Assembly (NCBI GenBank): GCA_963717515.1
Contig: OY970338.1
Location: 992,001-1,056,000 of the forward strand
Direction of reading: 5' to 3'
From: CAYXZQ01 sp963717515
GTDB taxonomy: Archaea; Nanobdellota; Nanobdellia; Woesearchaeales; DSVV01
Length of the DNA: 64,000 bases
Part shown: positions 1-9,003 of the stretch, one piece after another
How positions within the stretch are numbered: position 1 is the stretch's first letter
How the letters are laid out: each line of letters starts with the position of its first letter
Made by a program: the position numbers and the translations under genes
Notes under the pieces: model-generated
Databases searched by the model: none
The model's input: only the letters and a program-made list of their open reading frames with translations
What the model was told of the DNA's origin: nothing

Positions 1-3000
1 AGCTCGAACCACCAGACATCAGATTCAGCTGAGCTGCTTCCATCAGAAACATTCCCTTTCCAATAATACCTGCCTGACTGGAGTTCATAAAGTGCTGCGA
101 CCTCAGAAGCATTAAGTGAACGGTTCCAGATTGCGACTTCATCAATTATCCCATCAAAATAATATGAAATAAGCCCTGGCTGGGATAATCTTCCTATGTT
201 GACCTTATCATCACCCACCCCTGCCCAGTCAATGTTGGATGAAGGGATTGTTTTTGTGCTTTTCAATGCTCCGTCAATATAGATCTTTTGGGAAGTGCCT
301 TCTCTTATAGCGGTCACATAATACCATTCTCCTTCAGATATTCCGCAAGAAGATATATAATATGGTGTGTCGCTTATTATTAACGAAAAATTGATGCAAC
401 CCGAATTTGAGTCAAGGCAATAGCCCATCCTGTTGGAAGGTGTTGAACTGTGGCGGATATTTCCGTCAAAAATATAATGCTCACCTGAAATATTATCAAT
501 TTTGACCCATGAACCTATTGTGAAATCGCCGGATGGCAGCCAGATTGGATTATTGTCCGGAAGCGCGAAATAATCCTCACTTCCGTCAAAATCAAAGGCT
601 CCTCCGAATTTTCCGCCTGATATGTTAAAGACTGGACAATCAGAACAAGTGGCATTGTTCCCGTTCCCTGTCCAGTCATAGACATGCGTGTCATCCTCGC
701 CGACAGAGGAATCATTGTCAAAGTGCATGAGAAGCACCATGCCTTTCTGCACAGACAGCGGCATCGAGGTTAAATTATAATTTATCTCCTCACCGTCAGA
801 CAAATTTTCGCCAGAATATAGCAGCTTGTACCTGCCTTTATCATAAAGGCTATATATCTCCTCATCAGAGAGGGGCCTGTCCCATATCGCCACCTCATCG
901 ATCGTGCCGTTATAATTACGATTGCTGGTCGTCCCCCTGCCTCCTATGAATACATCCTGGCTCGCATCTGATGTGATTGCATCAGGATGGTCCTGCGTGC
1001 CTAATTTGCATCTCTTCCCGTCGACATACATTATTGGGTCGTTTGCGATGTTCCCCTGGTCATAGACAACAGCGACATGGTATGTGTTGCCTGGATATAT
1101 TGTGTCATTGCATGACCAGAAGCCTATTGAGGTCTGGAGCTTTGTGAATACGAGCGCATTCGGCTCCCATCCCTCATTCTTGACCCAGAATATCCATCCG
1201 CCATTACCGCTATTGAACTTGGAGACGACATAAGTGAGATTATTTACCCCTCCCCATGAACCGATTGTCAGCCACGCGCTGACTGTACCGCCGTTCACGA
1301 AGATGTCATCAAGCGAGGCGTCTGAACTGAGGTTGAACTTATCATTTATTCCGTCGAAATCAAAAGCTCCTCCAAACCTACCATAGTCGACGAACTGCGG
1401 GCAATATGTCCCTGAGCAATTGCCGTCATATCCGCCTCCTGACGAATCAACGATATGAGTGTCATTCTCCCCTATTGATGAATCATTGTTGAAATGCATC
1501 AAGAGCACAAGCCCGGTCTCTTCAGACGGATCAATCTCATCAGCATAATATCCATACAGCCTTGCACTCATCGAATCATTGTCAGCATCAGAGACAGATG
1601 CATTCAGGATAATATAAGATTCATTGATGGTAGATGCATTCGGCGGGTAAATTAAGGTGATGTTCGGCGCATTTTCACCTACCCCTATTGTTATCCATCT
1701 TTGCTCAGTCTCATTCCGATTGCCGTCTGAATCAGCAGCATATGCCTGGTAAGTGTATGTCCCGTTGTCAAGCCCAGCTGTCGCGTTCTTTGTCTGGTTT
1801 ATGTAGAATGACCATTTATCTGTGTCGTATTTTCTCAGGCTGCTCATGTAAAGCTCCTGGACTTCCGAAGCTGAAAGTGTGCGGTTGTAAATCCGTAGTT
1901 CGTCAATTTGTCCACTAAACTCCCAATTATCCCCATAGTCCCCGATAGATAATGGTAATGAACTGTGTAGTATTGTTTTACCTGAAAACCCATCACTACT
2001 ATTCTCTAAATTCCCATTTACATACAATTCCATGGTTGTGCCATCAAATGTTCCAGCGACATAAACCCATGTATTTGATGTATTAGTTGTCGAAGTGATT
2101 CTCTCAGTATAATTGGTGGCATCAGCAAGGTTGAAACGATATTTATTATGCTTAATATCGAAGATATACGAATTATATGGCGATAAAACTGCCGAGTATC
2201 TTTTTGTAACAATTATTTGATTATCAATTGCAGAAGTCTTAACCCATGCAGCTATTGTCATATTTTGGAGTCTTATTGAAGGGTCATCTGCAACCTGCAC
2301 AGCACAGGTTCCACTTCCACTAAAATTATATGAACCAGAACCGAATTTTGCATAGTTCGTAGGTTTTGCCCCTGATTGAGCAGTCCCATCATTCCCGTTT
2401 CCGCTTACATCAACCACATGAGTATCATTCTCTCCAAGAGAAGAGACATTGTCGAAGTTCATCATCAGCACTAATGAGTCATCCATGACCGTGTAATTCG
2501 TCCCGTTCCAGTTCCAGATGAACTCATCAAGATTTGATTCGTTGATCGAGACATTCACGATTACAGATGTGTTTGTTGTTATGGTAGCGTTTGGAGGTGT
2601 CGGCTTGACAAAGGAGATTGCCGGCGGTGTCGTGTCGGATATGTTCAGCTCAAACCACCAGGTATCAGACTCAGCTGATGAAGTCCCGTCGCTGACATTG
2701 CCTTTCCAGTAATACCTGCCGTTGCCGAGCTCATAGAGCGCCTGGACTTCAGCAGCAGACAGAGATCGGTTCCAGATTGCGACCTCGTCTATTGAGCCAT
2801 TGCTATAAACACTTCCTGAACTGTAGTGGTCCCCTATTAAAAGAGATACAGAAGGGAGTGAATCAGGCGTATGAGTTTCAGAAAGATTATCTGTCTCAGC
2901 TCCGTCAATGTAGAATCTGATGTAACTCTTGTCGTATGTCATAGATACCATATGCCATTCATCCTCAGGTAAGGTTGCCCCTGAATCCTGTTCATGCCCA

Positions 3001-5292
3001 TACCAATTGCCGACCCCTTCTGTAAACCAAAATTCCTGGTTGCCGTCGTTCTGTATACTGTAGGCATAGGTTGATTGGGACGGTGTCCGTTTTTCTATGA
3101 CCCCAAAATTTTTTGTCATCGGCTTGCGTTTCACCCATGCAGCGATTGTTATATCGCCTCTAATATCCAAGCTTGCATCATTGCTGAAGTTGATATAATC
3201 ATTGACCCCATCATAATCATATGCCCCGCCGAATTTCCCGCCTGAGATATTAAACGATGGACAACTGCTCCCGATGCATGTCCCGTTGTTCCCGTTCCAT
3301 GTCCAGTCAAAGACATTCGTATCGCTCTCGCCCACAGACGAGTCATTGTCAAAGTGCAAGAGCATGACCATTCCGTCATCTGGAGAAAGGGGAAGAGATG
3401 TGAGGTTATAGTTTATCTCTGTGTTGTTGGAGAGACCGGAGCCTAAATAGAGGAGCTTGTAGAAACCCTTGTGGTAGAGCTGGCGTATCTCGGCCGGGGA
3501 TAGCGACCTGTTGTAGAGCATTACCTCGTCGATGGTGCCGTTTAATGTCCTGTCGTATTCCGGCTGCCTTCCTCCTATGTATAATGGGTCGCTGACATCT
3601 GCATAATAGAGTGCATCCGGCTTTTGATTTTCTGCAAATACAGTCTGGAGCACGCCATCGATATAGAATGAAGGTTCATTCGCGATTGAAGTGTCATCAA
3701 ATACTACGGCGACATGATGCCAGGTGTTCACAAAACTCCCCTCATCCAGATCGATAGCCCATAGCCCGTCGTCGGGATAATCTCCATTAACAGTCAAGTC
3801 AAGGCGATACTCTCCTCCTTGTTCGGCAAACCAAAAATGCCAATATCCTGACCCGCCGCTCCTTGATGACACAATATACATGCTGTCAGTGGACCACCCT
3901 TTCAGATAGATCCAAGCAGACACTGTCCCTCCTCCATCAAATAGGTTGTCCATGGAAGAATCAGGCGGAATCCTGAATATGCCTTCGCTATCAGTGAAAT
4001 TATAACATCCATTGAACTTACATGAAGGAGTCCATACAGGGCAGGTGCCGTAGCATACGCCGTCATTGCCGTTTCCTGACCAGTCATGGATTGTGGTGTC
4101 ATCCTCCCCGGCTGAAGAGATATTGTCCAGGCGCCAATACCCGACAAGCCCGTCCTTAGATATATTATCTGCACTGTCATCATAATAGCCGTACAGGTAC
4201 GCAGTCATATTTGAAGAGCCATCATTGTTGACAGTCGCATTGAGCATTGGATATGCCACCTTTACAGTGGATGCGTTCGCAGGGGAGTTAAGTGTGATGA
4301 AGTTAGTGGTAGGGGGAAAAAATGTGACTGACAATTTGGGTCTTCTTGCAGCAGTCGAGTCTTCACTTGAAGAGATAGTTATGCCTGATGTTCCTCCTGG
4401 ATGGATCAAAAATCCATAATTGCCTGCTCCATCGCTCCAGTCTTGCACAAAATCAGTCACATCAATCGCATCATAGCTATTGGCGGTTCCCAGTGTGGTG
4501 CTGGCACTGATTGCCGTGTCGCACGAAGTGAATCCGTATGCTCCGGCATCTGTCCATGAAACACCCGTCTCCCTGCTGTTCCATGTCACTTCTGACTCTG
4601 TCCAATTTTCCCTTAAAATATAGATGACAGGGTTGTTCCCTACATCATTATCATTGTATAGGGTCAATGTAGCAGAAGTGATCGTAGACCCAAGAGGAAT
4701 CTGGCCATCTCCATCACCAAAGATGTTAGGGAATTTGATGACTGTACGGTCTAACGGGCTGCCATCAACACTAAGCCCTGCGGTCGTACCATAATTAGAA
4801 CCAGGGCTTCCGGAAGACAAGAAAGAATCATCTGTGGTATTGACCGCAGCTCCATTCTCCCTAAATGAAAGAGTTTGCACAGGATCGACAATATAATCGA
4901 ATTCAACCGGGTTTCCGACAACTCTCAGATCAAAGACATCTGTGCTGCCTACCATATTAGTAAGATATACCTTGTACCAGTTCTTTTCTAAGACATATTG
5001 AAAGGCTGCTATCGGTTCATCTGAATATTCTTTGTAGACTTCGATTGAGGAACTTCCGTTGACACTTCGGGCAAAGACTGTAATGTCCTTCCCGCTTGTG
5101 AGGTTCTGCTCAAAGGTCACCCTGACATACTCGCCATCATCAATGGGTTCGCTCCAGTTCCCGTCTAGATCTTTCACATCATCATAGATATCAGAGATAT
5201 AGTCCCTGTCAGAATCCAGGTGCTCTGCCTTTGATATCTCGATTATGAGCTCGTATGTCTGGTTGCTGAGATGGGGCACTATCCATCGGATG
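1..5292 (-). repeat. long-period LamG super-repeat, 2,646-bp period
   Basis: The motif WWFEL preceded by GRYYWKGNVSDG occurs at ~2730-2647 and again at ~84-1. Anchors at 1/2647 and 49/2695 both give an offset of exactly 2,646 bp (882 codons), so the repeat is in frame. One full unit (LamG, Ig-like, LamG, LamG) lies between the two anchors. The left window edge falls at the start of another unit. Similarity further left in the gene is at the LamG-domain level only. Confidence 0.6.
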
Positions 5293-6869
5293 TAATCTAT
5301 AAGCGAGTCGTTGTCAGTATCTATTTCCGTTATGTTGACCCGGGACCTTGAGCCATTGACGACATGATACAGCCTGACCTTGTCGGGTTCAGCCTCTCTT
5401 GGAAGTGTCGTGTGCGCAAGGATGTCGGTGTAGTGGATATCAGAGGATATGGTGATATCCTTCCTTGTGCTGCTTATGTTCCTCTCGCTTGCCACAGGGC
5501 CTTCTGTATAATATTCGACCTGGACATAGGTCTCATCAGTGTCGATCTCTATTGTAGTGTTTTCTGACAATGTTTTGGCCTGCTTTTTTGCCTGTCCCTT
5601 GACAGTCTTGAACTTGATGTCTTTTTCGGACTTGTCTTTGATCTTTATAGTCCCGTCCAGTGCCTGGATATTTAGCCTGATTGTCTCGTTAGGTTTCTTT
5701 TTGATCACTCTTGTCCATTTGACAGGCACACCTATCTCAGCAGACCCCTGGACAGCTGTCTCATTGGTCATGTTGTGTATGGCAGTCGCGTTTGCTGTTA
5801 CGTTTACAGGCAAGGATACAGCAATAAAAGCAACATCAACATTTACTGCTGAGGCAACAAGATTGAAGCCGTCCGAGACATACAGGAGCACGGTGAAGTT
5901 GCCTGTCTCATTGCCGGATATTATGTTGAGGACGCTTCCGTCCACAGAGACATCAAGGTGGTCGTTCTCATCGACTGAATAGGAAAGAGGCCCGGTGTCA
6001 GTGAAATACGAGTCGAGAGCAAGCGTCAGCACCATGTTAGGCTCCATCTGAAGCATAGGCACTGAGCCTGACGGAGGAAGGTTATCAAACTCCAGAGTGG
6101 CATTCTCCACAGGCACAGTCGCGTTCGCCTGCACTGAGACATTCTTCACAGAGACATTCTGGACAGATATGTTCGGTTCCGTTTTGGTGACATTGATCGA
6201 GGCATTGCCGACACTCATGTTCTCTGCTGTAATGTTCGTTGCCGATACATTCAATTCAGGCAGGGTCGCGTTTGCTGTGATGTTCGTCGTGCTGGCATTC
6301 AAAGCCGACTCATTCACTGAGATGTTCAGGCTGGCATTTCCGGCCAATTCTTCGTTGATGTAAACAGGAGATATGCCGTGGGGAGTTTTTGGCGTCGCAG
6401 AAATCTCTGCCCCCTCACTGGCATTCTCGCTGGTTACATTCCCGAAGAACGTGATTGGAGTTATGTTTGAGGGAGCCTGCGTTGGCGTCGCAGAAATATT
6501 CTGCAGGCCCTCCTCATTGACATAATCCGGATTTTGAGAAATGAGCGTGATGTTGCTTAGCGCCCCTGCCTCCTCATTGGAGTATTCAAGGATGCTGAAA
6601 CCGACAAATGAAGGCTTGAAATGAAAAAGCCCGAATATGATTATCAGGAATACAAGAACAGCAATGGAATAATGCAGAATCCTCCTGCTTCTCCTGCCTG
6701 CCTCAACCAGTTCCCTTTCCTTGCTTTTGATGAACCTGTCATATTCCCTAAGTTTGCTCTCATAATATCCCTTTTCATAACTATCCCTGTTCGCAAAGAG
6801 GGCTGCCTTGTATCCGTTACACTTCCTGATTGAATCCCTAAGCTCCCTCTTCCTCCTGGATATAATCAC
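1..6869 (-). CDS. giant membrane-anchored LamG-repeat surface protein (3' end outside window)
   Basis: The frame stays open from 6869 past position 1 (about 2,289 codons) without a stop. I start it at a GTG that overlaps the stop of the upstream HTH gene (GTGA, 6866-6869); no ATG in frame lies before the membrane segment. Residues 1-60 are basic and residues ~61-81 form one hydrophobic helix, so an N-in, C-out anchor is likely. A stretch at ~6100-6345 is packed with N-x-S/T sequons. Next come a cadherin/Ig-like segment (~6050-5830), a DNRLRE/CBM96-like domain (~4890-4330) and five LamG (concanavalin-like) domains at about 4160-3450, 3380-2730, 2490-1840, 1520-830 and 755-60. Short Ig-like linkers separate some of them. 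The family is typically adhesive or glycan-binding; the ligand is unknown. Sequence beyond the window should continue the repeats. Confidence 0.85.
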   Translation of the reverse strand, partial: MIISRRKRELRDSIRKCNGYKAALFANRDSYEKGYYESKLREYDRFIKSKERELVEAGRRSRRILHYSIAVLVFLIIIFGLFHFKPSFVGFSILEYSNEEAGALSNITLISQNPDYVNEEGLQNISATPTQAPSNITPITFFGNVTSENASEGAEISATPKTPHGISPVYINEELAGNASLNISVNESALNASTTNITANATLPELNVSATNITAENMSVGNASINVTKTEPNISVQNVSVKNVSVQANATVPVENATLEFDNLPPSGSVPMLQMEPNMVLTLALDSYFTDTGPLSYSVDENDHLDVSVDGSVLNIISGNETGNFTVLLYVSDGFNLVASAVNVDVAFIAVSLPVNVTANATAIHNMTNETAVQGSAEIGVPVKWTRVIKKKPNETIRLNIQALDGTIKIKDKSEKDIKFKTVKGQAKKQAKTLSENTTIEIDTDETYVQVEYYTEGPVASERNISSTRKDITISSDIHYTDILAHTTLPREAEPDKVRLYHVVNGSRSRVNITEIDTDNDSLIDYIRWIVPHLSNQTYELIIEISKAEHLDSDRDYISDIYDDVKDLDGNWSEPIDDGEYVRVTFEQNLTSGKDITVFARSVNGSSSIEVYKEYSDEPIAAFQYVLEKNWYKVYLTNMVGSTDVFDLRVVGNPVEFDYIVDPVQTLSFRENGAAVNTTDDSFLSSGSPGSNYGTTAGLSVDGSPLDRTVIKFPNIFGDGDGQIPLGSTITSATLTLYNDNDVGNNPVIYILRENWTESEVTWNSRETGVSWTDAGAYGFTSCDTAISASTTLGTANSYDAIDVTDFVQDWSDGAGNYGFLIHPGGTSGITISSSEDSTAARRPKLSVTFFPPTTNFITLNSPANASTVKVAYPMLNATVNNDGSSNMTAYLYGYYDDSADNISKDGLVGYWRLDNISSAGEDDTTIHDWSGNGNDGVCYGTCPVWTPSCKFNGCYNFTDSEGIFRIPPDSSMDNLFDGGGTVSAWIYLKGWSTDSMYIVSSRSGGSGYWHFWFAEQGGEYRLDLTVNGDYPDDGLWAIDLDEGSFVNTWHHVAVVFDDTSIANEPSFYIDGVLQTVFAENQKPDALYYADVSDPLYIGGRQPEYDRTLNGTIDEVMLYNRSLSPAEIRQLYHKGFYKLLYLGSGLSNNTEINYNLTSLPLSPDDGMVMLLHFDNDSSVGESDTNVFDWTWNGNNGTCIGSSCPSFNISGGKFGGAYDYDGVNDYINFSNDASLDIRGDITIAAWVKRKPMTKNFGVIEKRTPSQSTYAYSIQNDGNQEFWFTEGVGNWYGHEQDSGATLPEDEWHMVSMTYDKSYIRFYIDGAETDNLSETHTPDSLPSVSLLIGDHYSSGSVYSNGSIDEVAIWNRSLSAAEVQALYELGNGRYYWKGNVSDGTSSAESDTWWFELNISDTTPPAISFVKPTPPNATITTNTSVIVNVSINESNLDEFIWNWNGTNYTVMDDSLVLMMNFDNVSSLGENDTHVVDVSGNGNDGTAQSGAKPTNYAKFGSGSYNFSGSGTCAVQVADDPSIRLQNMTIAAWVKTSAIDNQIIVTKRYSAVLSPYNSYIFDIKHNKYRFNLADATNYTERITSTTNTSNTWVYVAGTFDGTTMELYVNGNLENSSDGFSGKTILHSSLPLSIGDYGDNWEFSGQIDELRIYNRTLSASEVQELYMSSLRKYDTDKWSFYINQTKNATAGLDNGTYTYQAYAADSDGNRNETEQRWITIGVGENAPNITLIYPPNASTINESYIILNASVSDADNDSMSARLYGYYADEIDPSEETGLVLLMHFNNDSSIGENDTHIVDSSGGGYDGNCSGTYCPQFVDYGRFGGAFDFDGINDKFNLSSDASLDDIFVNGGTVSAWLTIGSWGGVNNLTYVVSKFNSGNGGWIFWVKNEGWEPNALVFTKLQTSIGFWSCNDTIYPGNTYHVAVVYDQGNIANDPIMYVDGKRCKLGTQDHPDAITSDASQDVFIGGRGTTSNRNYNGTIDEVAIWDRPLSDEEIYSLYDKGRYKLLYSGENLSDGEEINYNLTSMPLSVQKGMVLLMHFDNDSSVGEDDTHVYDWTGNGNNATCSDCPVFNISGGKFGGAFDFDGSEDYFALPDNNPIWLPSGDFTIGSWVKIDNISGEHYIFDGNIRHSSTPSNRMGYCLDSNSGCINFSLIISDTPYYISSCGISEGEWYYVTAIREGTSQKIYIDGALKSTKTIPSSNIDWAGVGDDKVNIGRLSQPGLISYYFDGIIDEVAIWNRSLNASEVAALYELQSGRYYWKGNVSDGSSSAESDVWWFE

Positions 6870-7387
6870 TTTTTACCTGCCCTTTCGTGAACTGTCCATA
6901 TTGTCCGGTCATCTCTCTTCAGAAGCATGGCTATCTCATGATAGCTCAGCCTGAACTCCTCCTTCAGAAAGACGACGATTGCCTCAAGGACGCTCAATCT
7001 GGTGTCCCTGAACATCCTCACAGGGATATCATATCCTGAAAATTCAAAACCAAGCCTTTCCGGAACTTTCTTCCTGGAATTATTGTACGTATTCCAGCAG
7101 ACCTGCTGGCTCCTGCCAAGGATGGATGAGACTGCGGCATTTGAAAGCCCTGTCTCTTCCCTGAGAAATTTCACAATCAGCTCAAGGGAGCTGAGTCTCC
7201 TGTCCCTGAGAATGGAGACAGGAATCTTTATCTCTGCTTTTGTATCATCCTTATCCAGAAAATTATCAAACAGCCTTAAGATCTCAACCCTGTCAAGCTT
7301 TTCAAGGTATTGCCTGACTATCTTGGTATTCGAAGTATCCCTAATAAGCTCCTGGACTATATATTCTTCTATTGATTGCGGCGCCAA
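6866..7387 (-). CDS. duplicated helix-turn-helix DNA-binding protein
   Basis: The 173-residue protein contains two similar ~50-residue halves. One begins IPVSILRDRRLSSLE (about residues 55-107) and the other IPVRMFRDTRLSVLE (about 122-173). Each continues with a helix-turn-helix-like pattern: FL+EE..LS...IA.LL.R....W.....K. The fold resembles sigma region 4 or DnaA-C type HTHs, but I cannot name the family. The start is TTG at 7387; no ATG is available and a TATA-like tract sits ~20-25 bp upstream. Its stop overlaps the GTG start of the giant surface protein (GTGA), so the two are probably co-transcribed and translationally coupled. A regulatory role for the surface protein is inference from this arrangement. 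Confidence 0.75.
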   Translation of the reverse strand: MAPQSIEEYIVQELIRDTSNTKIVRQYLEKLDRVEILRLFDNFLDKDDTKAEIKIPVSILRDRRLSSLELIVKFLREETGLSNAAVSSILGRSQQVCWNTYNNSRKKVPERLGFEFSGYDIPVRMFRDTRLSVLEAIVVFLKEEFRLSYHEIAMLLKRDDRTIWTVHERAGKK

Positions 7388-7399
7388 TTTACATATTTG

Positions 7400-7506
7400 T
7401 ATATAATTATAATATTATGTAAGAAACAGATATATAAATATTACGATTTTTCTGATAAAAACATAGATATAATTAATATTATGTAAGAATATTTTATAAT
7501 TATGTA
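7400..7506 (-). promoter_or_regulatory. AT-rich promoter region with direct repeats upstream of the HTH gene
   Basis: The 253 bp between SerRS and the HTH gene are extremely AT-rich. A 15-bp sequence, aatattatgtaagaa, is repeated exactly at 7411-7425 and 7475-7489. Looser variants occur near 7498 and 7563. TATA-like tracts lie at ~7403-7415. The repeats could be operators for the adjacent HTH protein (inference). Confidence 0.4.
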
Positions 7507-7640
7507 ATTATTTATAATCAGAATAATCTATATTTTGACTCGCTAGAATACAATAATATAATATATTGTAAGTAAAATATATAAAAAAGTAGTCTAATAG
7601 CTGGAAAAAATGAATAATTCATAAAATCATATAGAAAAAA

Positions 7641-8924
7641 TCATCTCCTTGGTTCAAGCTTATTCTTTCCGCCCATGTAGGGCAGGAGCGCTTCGGGGAT
7701 GTCGACTGTCCCATCCTTGTTCTGGAAATTCTCAAGTATCGCAACCAGGGCTCGCGAGGTGGCAATCACCGTGTTGTTCAGAGTGTGGGCAAAATACCTG
7801 TTGCCGTGACCATCATCAATCCTTATCCTGAGCCTGCGAGCTTGGGCCTCTTCCATGTTCGTGCAGGAGGTTATCTCAAAGTAGCCATCCTTTCTCGGCG
7901 ACCAGGCCTCAAGGTCTGCTGATTTCGCCTTGAGGTCTGCAAGGTCCCCTGAGCAGCATTCCAGCTCCCTAATTGGGATGCCGAGCCTTTTGAAGACCTC
8001 TTTCGAATGCCCCATCATCTCTTCGTAGAGCTTGTAGGAGTCTTCCGGCTCGCAGATGACTATCATCTCCTGCTTGTTGAACTGGTGCGTCCTGTAGAGC
8101 CCTTTCTCGTCTATTCCGTGGGAGCCTATCTCACGCCTGAAGCACGCGCTGTAGCCTGTGATCTTTACAGGAAGCACCTTCTTGTCCAGGGTCTTGTTGA
8201 TGAACATGCCTATTAGAGGGTGCTCTGACGTCGCTATCAGGTACAGATCCTCATCCTCTATCTTGTATGACATCGCCTCGATCTCCTCGTTCGAATACAC
8301 TCCCTCAAGAACCTTCTTCCTTATCATCAGCGGTGGCTCGACATACTCATAGCCCTGGCTGACCATGTAGTCCCTGGCAAAATTGATGAGCGCCATGTTC
8401 AGGAGCCCAAGGTCTCCCTTTAGGTAATAGAAGCCGTTTCCGGATGTCTCTGCAGATGTCTCGAAGTCCACCATGCCGAGTTTCTCAGCTATCTCGACAT
8501 GGCTCTTCACCTCGAAACCGAATCTCTTCGGCTCCCCGATCTTTTCGACCTCGACATTCTCCTTATCATTCCTGCCGATGGGGACTGACTCATGCATCAT
8601 GTTAGGGATAATGAAGAGTATCTCCATGACCCTTGACTCAAGCTCCGCCAGCTTGTCCTCGATCTTCTTCAGCTTCTCAGGGATGTCCTTAGCTTTCTCC
8701 AGCAGCTCTTTTAGGTCCTTGCCCTGCTTCTTCGCCTCATTGATTCCTGCATTGAGCGTGTTCCTCTCCTGGCGGAGCTTCTGCGATCTCTGCATTAGAT
8801 CACGCTTCTTCTCGTCAAGCTTGAGGAATTCGTCAACAAGAGGAATCTTCTTGTCCTGGAACTTCTTCTTGATGTTCTCCTTTACCTTATCAGGATTCTC
8901 GCGTATGAATTTCGGGTCCAGCAT
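7641..8924 (-). CDS. serS: seryl-tRNA synthetase (bacterial-type class IIa)
   Basis: It charges tRNA-Ser with serine in the cytoplasm. The 427-residue length is usual for the family. The N-terminal ~110 residues form the long antiparallel coiled-coil tRNA-binding arm (KKRDLMQRSQKLRQERNTL). Motif 2 is seen as FRREIGSHGIDEKGLYRTHQ and motif 3 as NNTVIATSRALVAILENFQ. It begins at ATG 8924 with a TATA box ~27 bp upstream, so the mRNA is probably leaderless. It is the common (bacterial-like) SerRS, not the rare methanogen form. The next gene is divergent, across a 79-bp shared promoter region. Confidence 0.97.
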   Translation of the reverse strand: MLDPKFIRENPDKVKENIKKKFQDKKIPLVDEFLKLDEKKRDLMQRSQKLRQERNTLNAGINEAKKQGKDLKELLEKAKDIPEKLKKIEDKLAELESRVMEILFIIPNMMHESVPIGRNDKENVEVEKIGEPKRFGFEVKSHVEIAEKLGMVDFETSAETSGNGFYYLKGDLGLLNMALINFARDYMVSQGYEYVEPPLMIRKKVLEGVYSNEEIEAMSYKIEDEDLYLIATSEHPLIGMFINKTLDKKVLPVKITGYSACFRREIGSHGIDEKGLYRTHQFNKQEMIVICEPEDSYKLYEEMMGHSKEVFKRLGIPIRELECCSGDLADLKAKSADLEAWSPRKDGYFEITSCTNMEEAQARRLRIRIDDGHGNRYFAHTLNNTVIATSRALVAILENFQNKDGTVDIPEALLPYMGGKNKLEPRR

Positions 8925-8943
8925 GTTTTCAGGGAAGAAACAA

Positions 8944-8980
8944 CTTATATATAAATATTACAAAAAGAAAACATATAAAT
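8944..8980. promoter_or_regulatory. divergent TATA boxes for serS (-) and the first dockerin-tailed lyase (+)
   Basis: On the minus strand a TATA element at 8944-8959 is centred ~27 bp before the serS ATG (8924). On the plus strand acatataaat at 8971-8980 is centred ~28 bp before ATG 9004. Both spacings put transcription starts at or next to the start codons. Confidence 0.6.
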
Positions 8981-9003
8981 GCAAAGCCTCATGGATCCTG
9001 TTC

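Noticed and set aside
8473..9003. A 177-codon upstream extension of the first lyase gene
   Set aside because: It runs antisense through serS, has no promoter, and the signal peptide and TATA box clearly place the start at 9004.
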